Shown: one piece after another, positions 17,356 to 25,739 of the stretch | How positions within the stretch are numbered: the first letter of the stretch is position 1 | Layout: each line of letters begins with the position of its first letter | Assembly: GCF_900116645.1 (NCBI RefSeq) | Contig: NZ_FPBO01000002.1 | Span: forward strand, 378,492 to 442,491 | Reading direction: 5' to 3' | Origin: Pseudoduganella namucuonensis | Lineage (GTDB): Bacteria > Pseudomonadota > Gammaproteobacteria > Burkholderiales > Burkholderiaceae_D | DNA: 64,000 nucleotides | Translations under genes and position numbers: made by a program | The notes under the pieces: model-generated | Database searches by the model: none | What the model saw: the letters and a program-made list of their open reading frames with translations, nothing else | What the model was told of the DNA's origin: nothing

Positions 17356-17646
17356 CTAGCTCCGCACCTCGACGCCCTTCCAGAAGGCCACGTGGTCCTT
17401 GATCTGCTGCGCGGCGTCGGACGGGTGGCGGTAGAACCAGGCGGCGTTCTCGTTGACCTTGCCGTCCACCGCCAGGTGGTAGTAATTGGCCGTGCCCTTC
17501 CACGGACACACGGTGGTGTGGGTGCTTTCCTGCAGGTACTCCTCGTTCACCTTGTCGATCGGGAAGTAGACATTGTTTTCGACGATCTCGACCTCGTCGT
17601 CGCTCGCCTCGGCGATCACCTCGCCGTTCCAGATTGCTTGGGGCAT
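17356..17646 (-). CDS. DUF427 domain protein
   Basis: This is a 96-residue protein of the DUF427 family, a compact beta-rich domain of unknown function. The conserved stretches are AIWNGEVIAEA, VEIVENNVYFP and the CPWKGTANYYHL motif at about residues 47-58, with AAWFYRHP further on. It stands alone between a membrane protein gene and a GGDEF gene on the same strand. No enzymatic role can be assigned. Confidence 0.88.
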   Translation of the reverse strand: MPQAIWNGEVIAEASDDEVEIVENNVYFPIDKVNEEYLQESTHTTVCPWKGTANYYHLAVDGKVNENAAWFYRHPSDAAQQIKDHVAFWKGVEVRS

Positions 17647-17689
17647 GGTTCCCTCCTGTGCTGTTGGAATCCGCTTGTATCAACTCGAA

Positions 17690-18748
17690 TCAGCATTCCA
17701 CCCGGTTGCGGCCGTTGGCCTTGGCGCGCCGCAGCGCCTCTTCCGCCTGGCGCAGCAGGCCGTCGCCGTCGCTGATGTCCATGTGGTTGAAGGACGCGAC
17801 GCCGATGCTGGCGGTGACCGGGGGCAGGCGCCCCGCCTCGCGGTGGATTTGCGCGGCGATCTTCGCGCGCAGGTTCTCGGCCAGCTTGAGCGCGCCCTCG
17901 GGCGGCGTGTTCGGCAGCACCACGCACAGCTCCCCGCCGCCGTAGCGGCCCGGCACGTCGATCACGCGCACGTTCTCGCTCACCAGGCGGGCCACGTTGG
18001 CCAGCACCAGGTCGCCGGCGGCGTCGCCGTGGCGCTCGTTGACCTCGCGGAACAGGTCCAGGTCTATCATCAGCGCCGACAGCGGCGTGCGGAAGCGGCG
18101 CGTGCGCGCCACTTCGAACTTGAGCTTGGCCAGCAGCGCGCGGCGGTTGTGCAGGCCGGTCAGGGTGTCGACGGTGGCCAGTTCCTCCAGTTGGCCGCGG
18201 GCGGCGGCCAACTCGCGCCCGGTGGCCCGGGCCTCGATCAGCGCCATCGCCTGGCGCGCCAGCCCGCGCAGCAGGGCGCGCCGCTCGTCGCCCAGCGCGC
18301 CGGGACGGGTGTCCATCACGCCCAGCGCGCCGATCGCGTGGCCGTCCGGCGACACCAGCGCGGCCGCGCTGTACATGCGCAGCTGCGGCTCGGCGCGCGT
18401 CCGCGGCATGAAGGCGGTGCGGCCGTCCGCGCACAGGTCCGCGATCTCCACGCCGTCCCGGCCCAGCACGGCCAGCGAGCAGTAGCTCTGCTCGCGCGGC
18501 AGCGTGGCCGGCGCGTGGCCGTAGGCGGACTTGACCACGACCCGGTCCGCGTCCACCAGCGACAGCGAGGCGTAGGGCGCGCCGCAGACCGTGGCCGCCA
18601 GCCGCGTCAGGAAATCGAGCTCCTTGTCGAACTCATCGTCGAACGGGTCGTCCAGCAACTGGTAGCGGCGCAGCGCGGCCAGGCGGCGCTGCTCGTCCCT
18701 GGGCGTGGCGGGGTTCAGCGGATATATGTTTTCTGCGGCAAGCATCAA
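17690..18748 (-). CDS. GAF-GGDEF protein with degenerate active site
   Basis: This 352-residue cytosolic signalling protein has an N-terminal GAF domain (about 40-175) and a C-terminal GGDEF domain (about 185-350). The catalytic motif reads GGGEL (residues 270-274) instead of GGDEF, losing the metal-binding acidic third residue, so diguanylate cyclase activity is unlikely. The inhibitory RxxD site (R261, D264), five residues before the motif, is intact. That pattern is known for c-di-GMP receptor proteins. The start is ATG-ATG; the second Met may be used. It may be a sensor-coupled c-di-GMP effector rather than an enzyme. Confidence 0.88.
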   Translation of the reverse strand: MMLAAENIYPLNPATPRDEQRRLAALRRYQLLDDPFDDEFDKELDFLTRLAATVCGAPYASLSLVDADRVVVKSAYGHAPATLPREQSYCSLAVLGRDGVEIADLCADGRTAFMPRTRAEPQLRMYSAAALVSPDGHAIGALGVMDTRPGALGDERRALLRGLARQAMALIEARATGRELAAARGQLEELATVDTLTGLHNRRALLAKLKFEVARTRRFRTPLSALMIDLDLFREVNERHGDAAGDLVLANVARLVSENVRVIDVPGRYGGGELCVVLPNTPPEGALKLAENLRAKIAAQIHREAGRLPPVTASIGVASFNHMDISDGDGLLRQAEEALRRAKANGRNRVEC

Positions 18749-18872
18749 CTTCCCTTCGTAGCGGCGTCTGCGCTCTAGTAATCGTCCATGGGCTGCGGTG
18801 CCACATAGACAAGTTTAGCGCAAAACAAAGGGCGACGGCCAGCGGCGGGCCGCGCGGAGACTTCCCCGGCGC

Positions 18873-19526
18873 TCAGGAGGCGGCCAGGATCTCGCGCAGC
18901 ACCCGCTCGAACACCTCGGCCGGCTGGCCGCCGGAGATCAGGTGGCGGTCGTTGATGACGACGGCAGGGACCGAGCCGATGCCCTGCCGCTGGTAGAAGA
19001 GTTCCAGCTCGCGCACCTCGGCGGCGTAGCGGCCGGATGCCAGCACGGCGGCGGCCTCCACCGGGTCCAGCCCGGCCTTGGCGGCGGCGGCCGCCAGCAC
19101 GGGATGGGCGCTGGGATCGGCGCCCAGCGTGAAATAGGCCTCGAACAAGGCGTGCTTCAACGCGCCTTGCGCTTGCGGGCCCAGTTCGCCGGCCCAGTGC
19201 AGCAGGCGGTGGGCGTCGAAGGTGTTGTAGATGCGGCTGCGCTTGCCCATGGCGAAGTCGAAGCCGACGTCGGCGCCGCGCTGGCGGATCATGGCGCGGG
19301 TCTGCTCCTGCTGTTCGGCGCTGGCGCCGTACTTCTGCCGCAGGTGCTCGGTGATGTCCTGCCCCTCCGGCCCCATGTTGGGGTTCAGCTCGAAGGGCTG
19401 GAAGCGCAGCTCGGGCGCGGCCTCGGCGCCGATGTTGGCCAGCGCCCGCTCCAGCGCGTTCAGGCCGATGGCGCACCACGGGCAGGACACGTCGGAAACG
19501 AAATCGATCTTGATGGACTTGCCCAT
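18873..19526 (-). CDS. DsbA-family oxidoreductase (FrnE-like)
   Basis: This 217-residue thioredoxin-fold protein has an active-site CPWC (about residues 15-18) after KIDFVSDVS. It belongs to the FrnE/2-hydroxychromene-2-carboxylate isomerase-like branch of the DsbA family. No signal peptide is present, so it is cytosolic. The helical insert (about 60-150) and the cis-Pro loop (GSVPAVVIND) are visible. Such proteins act in disulfide chemistry or oxidative stress. It lies 19 bases after plsY on the same strand and may be co-transcribed with it. Confidence 0.9.
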   Translation of the reverse strand: MGKSIKIDFVSDVSCPWCAIGLNALERALANIGAEAAPELRFQPFELNPNMGPEGQDITEHLRQKYGASAEQQEQTRAMIRQRGADVGFDFAMGKRSRIYNTFDAHRLLHWAGELGPQAQGALKHALFEAYFTLGADPSAHPVLAAAAAKAGLDPVEAAAVLASGRYAAEVRELELFYQRQGIGSVPAVVINDRHLISGGQPAEVFERVLREILAAS

Positions 19527-19545
19527 GGCTGGCCTCGCTATATGG

Positions 19546-20181
19546 TCACTTGGTTTTGGCGGCGTCTTTGCTCTTGCCGCCGATGCGGCTTTCCTTGCCG
19601 GCCATCAGGTTGGCGATGTTCTGGCTGTGGCGGAACAGCAGCAGCATGCTCATGGCCGCCACGGCGAACAGCTGCGGCTCCACGCCGAACAGCAGGCCGT
19701 AATAGAACGGCGCGAACACGGCGGCGGCCAACGCGGCCAGCGAGGAATAGCGGAAGGCGTAGGCCACCACCAGCCACGTCACCAGCGTGGCCACGCCCAG
19801 CCACACGTTCAGGCCCAGCAGCACGCCGGCCGCCGTGGCCACGCCCTTGCCGCCGACGAAGCGGAAGAACACCGGCCACAGGTGGCCCAGGAACACGGCG
19901 ATGGACACCAGCGCGACGGCCATGTCGCCCACGCCCAGTTGCTCCTGGTAGCGCACCACCAGGAACACCGCCAGCCAGCCTTTGGCGGCGTCGCCGACCA
20001 GGGTGGCGATGGCGGCCTTCTTGTTGCCACTTCGCAACACATTGGTGGCGCCGGGGTTCTTGGAACCGTAGGTGCGCGGGTCGGCGATGCCGAACAGCTT
20101 GCTCGACACGACGGCGAAGGAGATGGAGCCCAGCAGGTAGGCGCCCAGCGCGAGGGCGGCTGTCATCAATGCGGTATTCAT
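19546..20181 (-). CDS. plsY: acyl-phosphate:glycerol-3-phosphate acyltransferase PlsY
   Basis: PlsY acylates glycerol-3-phosphate with acyl-phosphate in the first step of phospholipid synthesis. The 211-residue protein has five or so membrane segments. The three family motifs are visible: GSISFAVV with the following Ser-Lys ([10 protein letters not shown]), [11 protein letters not shown] near residue 41, and [16 protein letters not shown] near residue 115. Its tail [11 protein letters not shown] is basic. The plsX partner is not in the window. Confidence 0.95.
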   Translation of the reverse strand: MNTALMTAALALGAYLLGSISFAVVSSKLFGIADPRTYGSKNPGATNVLRSGNKKAAIATLVGDAAKGWLAVFLVVRYQEQLGVGDMAVALVSIAVFLGHLWPVFFRFVGGKGVATAAGVLLGLNVWLGVATLVTWLVVAYAFRYSSLAALAAAVFAPFYYGLLFGVEPQLFAVAAMSMLLLFRHSQNIANLMAGKESRIGGKSKDAAKTK

Positions 20182-20233
20182 AATTCCCTTGTTGTCTTTT
20201 TAGGAGGCCGCAGGACTATACAACAGCGCGGCC

Positions 20234-20725
20234 TCAGTCGGCCAGCGCGCAGTGCACCGGTTTGGCGTCCAGCAACTCGGTCAGCACCCGGGGCGCGACG
20301 CCCACCAGGTAGCCGCGCCGCCCGCCGTTGATATAAATCGTTTCCAGCGCCAGGATGGATTCCTCCACGTACACCGGCAAGGCCTTCTTGGTGCCGAACG
20401 GCGAGGTGCCGCCCACCAGGTAGCCCGAATGGCGCTGCGCCACCTCGGGCTTGCACGGCTCCACCGACTTGCGGCCGATGCCGCGCGCCAGGTTCTTGGT
20501 CGAGACCTTGCGGTCGCCGTGCATCAGCACGATCAGCGGCTTGGCCGCCTCGTCCTGCATCACCAGCGTCTTGACGACGTGGTGCTCGTCCACGCCGAGC
20601 TCGCGCGCCGACACCGTGGTGCCGCCGTGCTCCTCGTAGTCGTAGGGGTGTTCGGAGAAGGCCACCTTGTGCTTGCGGAGCATCTGGGTCGCCGGGGTTT
20701 CTGAAATGTGCTCTTTCTTCGCCAT
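20234..20725 (-). CDS. YbaK/EbsC-type aminoacyl-tRNA deacylase
   Basis: This 163-residue YbaK/ProX-domain protein hydrolyses mischarged tRNA, in YbaK's case mainly Cys-tRNA-Pro. Landmarks are the N-terminal ETPATQMLRKHKVAFSEHPY, the conserved lysine in VVKTLVMQ (about 51), and GYLVGGTSPFGTKKALPVYV near residue 105. The start at 20725 (MAKKEHIS) is chosen; an open frame extends upstream, but it would overlap the divergent EEP gene promoter. It lies back to back with the EEP gene, with 37 bases between starts. Confidence 0.9.
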   Translation of the reverse strand: MAKKEHISETPATQMLRKHKVAFSEHPYDYEEHGGTTVSARELGVDEHHVVKTLVMQDEAAKPLIVLMHGDRKVSTKNLARGIGRKSVEPCKPEVAQRHSGYLVGGTSPFGTKKALPVYVEESILALETIYINGGRRGYLVGVAPRVLTELLDAKPVHCALAD

Positions 20726-20762
20726 GCCGTGATACGCTAACTGTTCAAATGGGGGTTTCATT

Positions 20763-21785
20763 ATGCAGCAACAAATTCGCTTTGCCACTTTCAATGTTTG
20801 CAACCTCGCTCCCGCCGGCGCGCAATTGTACGACAACCTGCAACCCCTCACGGCGGAGGAATACGAGGCCAAGGCGGAATGGACCGCCTGGCAGCTGGAC
20901 CGCCTCGACGCGGACGTGGTGGGCTTCCAGGAAATCTTCTCCCAGGCGGCGCTGCGCGACGTGCTCTCGCGCACCCGCAAATACCGCGACGCCTACCACG
21001 CCGGCTTCGACCCCGACCCGCTCGCGACGCGGCTGACGCCCAACGTGGCGCTGGTGTCGCGCCTGCCGCTGGCGGGCCCGCCTATCGTTTATACCGAATT
21101 CCCGCACGGCGTGGGCGCCGATTCCGGCAACCCGGACTCGGACCGCTTCGCGCGCGCGCCGCTGCACGCGCAGGTGGTGCTGCCCAACGAGACCACGGTG
21201 GACGTGGTGGTGGTGCACCTGAAATCGCGCCGGCCCGACTACCGCGGCGGCGAGTGCGGCGCCGACTGTGGCGGGGATGCGCTGAACCACGCCCTGAATT
21301 ACGCGATGGCCAACCTGCGCTCGCTGGTGTGGCGCGGCACGGAGGCCGTGGCCCTGCGCGTGCTGCTGAGCAAGCTGATGCGGGAAAACCGCCGCCCCTG
21401 CATCGTCATGGGCGACTTCAACGACACGGCCGACGCGGTGACCACCACCATCGTCATGGGCGCGGGCGCGCCGCTGCCGGCCAAGGCCTGCGGGGGAGCG
21501 CCGGACGGGGAAGGCGGCGGCCTGGAACGGCGCGGCCGCATGTTCGACTGCGCGCAGATCCAGCAGCGCCAGGACCAGTTGCGCCACGTGGGCTACACCA
21601 CGGTGCACGAGGGGCAGTACAGCACCATCGACCACGTGCTGGTGTCCGAGGAGTTCCATCCGGATTCGCCGCGCGCGTTCGCCGAGGTGGTCGACGTCAC
21701 CTACCTGAACGACCACCTGGGCGACTGCAAGCCGGAAGTGTCGGACCACGGCCAGGTGCGGGTCCGGCTGCGGCTGAAAGCCTAG
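20763..21785 (+). CDS. endonuclease/exonuclease/phosphatase family protein
   Basis: This 340-residue EEP-fold enzyme has the metal and catalytic landmarks FATFNVCNL (Asn), VVGFQEIFS (Glu), VVVHLKSRRP (His), MGDFNDT (Asp-x-Asn) near residue 220, STIDHVLVS and a final VSDHGQVRV (Asp-His). Such enzymes cleave phosphodiester bonds in nucleic acids or phospholipid-like substrates. There is no obvious signal peptide, so it is probably cytosolic. The substrate cannot be read from the sequence. It converges with the large GGDEF-EAL gene with only a 5-base gap. Confidence 0.87.
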   Translation: MQQQIRFATFNVCNLAPAGAQLYDNLQPLTAEEYEAKAEWTAWQLDRLDADVVGFQEIFSQAALRDVLSRTRKYRDAYHAGFDPDPLATRLTPNVALVSRLPLAGPPIVYTEFPHGVGADSGNPDSDRFARAPLHAQVVLPNETTVDVVVVHLKSRRPDYRGGECGADCGGDALNHALNYAMANLRSLVWRGTEAVALRVLLSKLMRENRRPCIVMGDFNDTADAVTTTIVMGAGAPLPAKACGGAPDGEGGGLERRGRMFDCAQIQQRQDQLRHVGYTTVHEGQYSTIDHVLVSEEFHPDSPRAFAEVVDVTYLNDHLGDCKPEVSDHGQVRVRLRLKA

Positions 21786-21790
21786 CGGCG

Positions 21791-24301
21791 CTAGTGCAGC
21801 AGCGGCGCCAGCGCGCTGCCGCGCAGCTGCGCGTCGGCCAGGCGGCCCTGGTACTGGTCACAGCCCTTGCTGCGCAAATACGCCAGTTGCTCGCCCGTCT
21901 CCACGCCCTCGGCGATCACCTGCATCTTCAGGTTGCGCGCCATGGCGATGATGGTGGCCACCACCGCGCCGTCGCCGGCGGTGGTGAACGAGCTGTCGAT
22001 CTTCAGCTTGTCCACCGGATAGTCCTTCAGGTAGCCCAGCCGAGAATAGCCGGTGCCGAAATCGTCTATGGTCAGGCGCACGCCCAGCGCGCTGAGCGCC
22101 AGCAGCGTGCCCTGGGCCGCCGCGCCGCCCTTCATGATGATGGCCTCGGTCAGCTCCAGCTCGAGGTATTCGGGCGACAGGCCGGAACCCTCCAGCGCCT
22201 CGCGCACGCAGCCCAGCAGGTTCTTGTGGGTGAACTGCTGCGTCGACAGGTTGACCGCCACCACCAGCGGATGCCCGCCCTCGCGCCAGCGCCGCGCGTG
22301 GCGGCAGGCCTGCTGCAGCACCCAGGTGCCGATCGGGATCATCAGCCCGGCGTCCTCGGCGACCGCCATGAAGCGCTCCGGCAGCAGCAGGCCCAGCTCC
22401 GGGTGGCGCCAGCGCACCAGCGCCTCCATGCCCACCGGATCGCCGCTGAGCACGTCGAGCTCGGCCTGGAACTCCAGCTCGAACTCCTGGTTGCGCAGCG
22501 CGCGCCGCAGGCCCTCCTCCAGCGCCACGCGCTCGGCGATCTGGGCCTGCATGTCGGCGTTGAAGAACTGGTAGCCGTTGCGGCCGCCCTCCTTGACGTG
22601 GTACATGGCCACGTCGGCGTGCTTGATCAGCTGCTCGATGTCGTCGCCGTCGTTGGGGTAGATGGCGATGCCGATGGAGCCGGAGACCTGCAGCGTGTGC
22701 ACGCCCAGCCGGAAGGGCTGGGCGATCGCGTTGAGCACCGTGCCGGCCACGTGCGCGGCCTGGTCGACGCCGCCGATGTCGGCCAGGATGATCAGGAACT
22801 CGTCGCCGCCCTGGCGGCTGACGGTGTCGGCGCCGCGCACGCATTTGACCAGGCGCCGCGCGATCTCCTTGAGCAGCTCGTCGCCCACCTGGTGGCCCAG
22901 CGTGTCGTTGACCTCCTTGAAGCGGTCCAGGTCGATGAACATGAGGGCCAGCATGCGGTGGCTGCGGCGCGCGCCCTGCAGCGCCTGGCTGAGCCGGTCC
23001 AGCAGCAGCACGCGGTTCGGCAGGTCGGTGAGGAAGTCGTGCTCGGCCAGGTGGCGCGTGTGCTCCTCGGTTTTCTTGCGGTCGGTGATGTCGGACAGGA
23101 TGCCCATGTAGTTGCTGACCGCGCCGTTGCTGTCGCGGATGGCGGTCAGCGCCAGCATGGCGGGAAACGCGTCGCCGCCGGCGCGGCGGCTGTGGATCTC
23201 GCCCTGCCAGTGGCCGGTGGCGTCCAGTTCGCGCCGGATGTCCTGGTTCAACGCCGGGTCCTCCAGGCCGGGCACTTGCCTGGCCAGCGGCTGGCCCAGC
23301 ATTTCGCCGGCGCCGCGGCCGGTGATGTTGGAATAGGCCCGGTTGACGGCGATGACGGTCTGCTCGCGGTCGGTGATGATGATGGCGTCGCGGCTGTTCT
23401 CGAACACCTGCGCCGCCAGGTGCAGCCGGTGCTCGGCCTGCTTGCGCGCGGTGATGTCGCGCACCACCACGTAGAACAGGTGTTCACCGTTCAGCGCGAT
23501 CGAGGTCATCAGCACCTCGGCCCAGAACAGCTCGCCGGCGCAGTTCAGGTAGCGCCAGTCGCAGCGGAAGTTGCCGGTGTCGTGCGCCAGGTCCCAGGCC
23601 CGCGTCATCTCCACCGACGACAGCGCGCCGCCCGGTTGCCGCAGCGGCGCGAAGTCGGACAGCGGCCTGCCCACCATGTTGCACGCCGCGCCGCACTTGA
23701 ACAGCGCCAGCGCGGCCGGGTTGACCTCGGCGATGGAATCGGCGCCGATCAGCAGGATGGCGTCGCTCGATTTCAGGTACATCTGGCGGAAATGGGCGCC
23801 GGCGTTCTCCAGCGCGGCCTCGTTGCGCTTGCGCTCGGTGACGTCGATGTCCATGCAAAACACTTGCCGCACCACGCCGTCCTGGATCAGGGGGAAGCTG
23901 GCCGAGTAGATCCACAGCACGCGCCCGTCCCGGGTGCGCACCTGCCAGTCGCGCGCCGGGCCGGGTTTGCCGCTGCGCCACACCTCGTCGACGACGGCGT
24001 CGTGCTCGGCCTCCCTGACGAAGGGCAGCACGCCGGCGATCGGCCTGCCCACCGCCTCGTCCGGCGCCACGCCGAACATCTGGGCGGCGCCGGCGTTCCA
24101 GAAGCGCACGGTCCGATTGGCGTCCATGCTGTGCACGGCCACCGTCGGCGCCAGCTCCATGGCCTCGACCAGATGGGTGATCATGTCCAGCGCCTCCTGC
24201 GCCGGGTTGCTGACTCGCTGCTCCACAGAAACCTCCGACGCGGACGCCCTTTCGGGCCATTGCCACATCTTGTCCGCTACGCGCGCGGCGGCGCTTGACA
24301 C
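21791..24301 (-). CDS. PAS-PAS-PAS-GGDEF-EAL signalling protein
   Basis: This 836-residue c-di-GMP enzyme has three PAS domains (about 35-155, 165-285, 295-410), then GGDEF (about 415-575) and EAL (about 590-836). The cyclase motif is intact (SRQGGDEFLIIL). The phosphodiesterase side keeps GMEALVRW, VNLSTQQF, LELTEAI, IDDFGTGYSRLG and VIAEGVET, so both activities are possible. No membrane segment is seen; the PAS set implies cytosolic redox or ligand sensing. An alternative later start before the first PAS is possible because the first 35 residues are poorly conserved. Confidence 0.9.
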   Translation of the reverse strand: MSSAAARVADKMWQWPERASASEVSVEQRVSNPAQEALDMITHLVEAMELAPTVAVHSMDANRTVRFWNAGAAQMFGVAPDEAVGRPIAGVLPFVREAEHDAVVDEVWRSGKPGPARDWQVRTRDGRVLWIYSASFPLIQDGVVRQVFCMDIDVTERKRNEAALENAGAHFRQMYLKSSDAILLIGADSIAEVNPAALALFKCGAACNMVGRPLSDFAPLRQPGGALSSVEMTRAWDLAHDTGNFRCDWRYLNCAGELFWAEVLMTSIALNGEHLFYVVVRDITARKQAEHRLHLAAQVFENSRDAIIITDREQTVIAVNRAYSNITGRGAGEMLGQPLARQVPGLEDPALNQDIRRELDATGHWQGEIHSRRAGGDAFPAMLALTAIRDSNGAVSNYMGILSDITDRKKTEEHTRHLAEHDFLTDLPNRVLLLDRLSQALQGARRSHRMLALMFIDLDRFKEVNDTLGHQVGDELLKEIARRLVKCVRGADTVSRQGGDEFLIILADIGGVDQAAHVAGTVLNAIAQPFRLGVHTLQVSGSIGIAIYPNDGDDIEQLIKHADVAMYHVKEGGRNGYQFFNADMQAQIAERVALEEGLRRALRNQEFELEFQAELDVLSGDPVGMEALVRWRHPELGLLLPERFMAVAEDAGLMIPIGTWVLQQACRHARRWREGGHPLVVAVNLSTQQFTHKNLLGCVREALEGSGLSPEYLELELTEAIIMKGGAAAQGTLLALSALGVRLTIDDFGTGYSRLGYLKDYPVDKLKIDSSFTTAGDGAVVATIIAMARNLKMQVIAEGVETGEQLAYLRSKGCDQYQGRLADAQLRGSALAPLLH

Positions 24302-24506
24302 CGCTCAACAGTACGCCATCCGCGCTATTGAATTGTTCAGGAATCAATCAATTCCCGGGCGCCGGGCGCGCCATCCATCGGCGGATTCCGCCGTTCAGCC
24401 GCCCGATCGCGCGCTTTGTCGCACCGCCATGGCCGCCGGCCTTGAAAATCCCTAGAGTGGCAGCATCCGAAACCGCCGGCAGCGGCAACTCACCGAGAAA
24501 ACGATA

Positions 24507-25736
24507 ATGAAACTGGAAACCCTGCCCCCGTCCCCCGCCCCCGTCGCCAACCGCGCCCGGCGCTGGCGCGCCCCCGTGATCGGCCTGCTCGTGCTGGGCC
24601 TGGCCGGCGGCGGCTGGACCGTCATGCGCGCCAAGTCGCCCGCGCAGCAGGGCGCGCCGGCGGCGGACAAGCCGGCCGCCAAGGGCCCGGACAGCTTCGA
24701 ACTGGCCGCCAGCGACGTGGCCGCCATCGACGCGGGCGCGCTGAGCGTGAGCCTGCCGCTGTCCGGCTCGCTGGCGCCGGTCAGCCAGGCCACCATCAAG
24801 GCCAAGGTGTCCGGCGAGGTGCGCGAGACCACGCTGCGCGAGGGCATGGCGGTGGCCGCCGGCCAGGTGCTGGCGCGGCTGGACCAGGCCGACCTGCGGG
24901 CCCGCGCCGCGCAGCAACAGGGCCTGGTGGACGAGGCCGAGGCGCGGCTGGCCATGGCCAACCGCAACCACGCCAACAGCCAGGCGCTGCTCAAGCAAAA
25001 CTACATCTCCCAGACCTCCTTCGACACCACCGCCAACGCGGTCGACCTGGCGCGCGCCGCCGTCAAGGCCGCCGGCGCGCAACTGGAGCTGGCCCGCATC
25101 GCGCTCAACGACAGCGTGATCCGCGCGCCGATCGGCGGCGTCGTCAGCAAACGCCATGTGCAGGCGGGCGAAAAAGTCGCGCCCGACATGCCGGTCTACA
25201 CCATCGTCAACCTGGCCGAGCTGACGCTGGAGGCGCAGGTGCCGACCTCGGAGATCCCGCGCGTGAAAGTGGGCCAGGAGGTGACGTTCAAGGTCGACGG
25301 CTTCCAGCGGCGCGAATTCGCCGGCAAGGTGGCGCGCATCAACCCCACCACGGAACCGGGCTCGCGCGCGATGCTGGTCTACATCTCGGTGCCGAACAAG
25401 GACGGCGCGCTGCTGGGCGGCATGTTCGCCAAGGGCCACATCACCACCGAGAAGTCGGCCGTGATGCCGCTGGTGCCGGTGGCCGCGCTGCGCGAGGACA
25501 ACGGCAGGCAGGTGGTCTACAAGGTCGAGCGGGGCGCGGTGGTGTCCCAGCCCGTCAGCCTGGGCCTGCGCAACGACGACACCGGCTACGCCGAGGTGAC
25601 CGGCGGCCTGGACCAGGGCGCGCAGGTGATCGTGGCCAGGCTGGACGCGGTCAAGCCCGGCGCCAGGGTCAAGCTGGCGACGCCCGCCGCCGCGCCCTCC
25701 CCGGCCAAGGCCGGCATGCTGGCCTCGCGGAGCTGA
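24507..25736 (+). CDS. RND efflux periplasmic adaptor (membrane fusion protein)
   Basis: This 409-residue HlyD/AcrA-type adaptor has an N-terminal membrane anchor (VIGLLVLGLAGGGWTVM), a lipoyl half-motif (VSGEVRETTLREGMAVAAGQVLARLDQ), an alpha-helical hairpin (about 130-190), a second half-motif (IRAPIGGVVSKRHVQAGEKV) and beta-barrel domains. It would bridge the inner-membrane pump to a TolC-like channel. The pump gene follows three bases later. No outer-membrane channel gene or regulator is adjacent, so a channel encoded elsewhere is needed. Confidence 0.92.
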   Translation: MKLETLPPSPAPVANRARRWRAPVIGLLVLGLAGGGWTVMRAKSPAQQGAPAADKPAAKGPDSFELAASDVAAIDAGALSVSLPLSGSLAPVSQATIKAKVSGEVRETTLREGMAVAAGQVLARLDQADLRARAAQQQGLVDEAEARLAMANRNHANSQALLKQNYISQTSFDTTANAVDLARAAVKAAGAQLELARIALNDSVIRAPIGGVVSKRHVQAGEKVAPDMPVYTIVNLAELTLEAQVPTSEIPRVKVGQEVTFKVDGFQRREFAGKVARINPTTEPGSRAMLVYISVPNKDGALLGGMFAKGHITTEKSAVMPLVPVAALREDNGRQVVYKVERGAVVSQPVSLGLRNDDTGYAEVTGGLDQGAQVIVARLDAVKPGARVKLATPAAAPSPAKAGMLASRS

Positions 25737-25739
25737 GCC

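Noticed and set aside
20798..24298. Open frame of 1166 codons covering the EEP gene and antisense to the GGDEF-EAL gene
   Set aside because: Composition is typical of high-GC shadow frames. Real domains are read from the other frame or strand.
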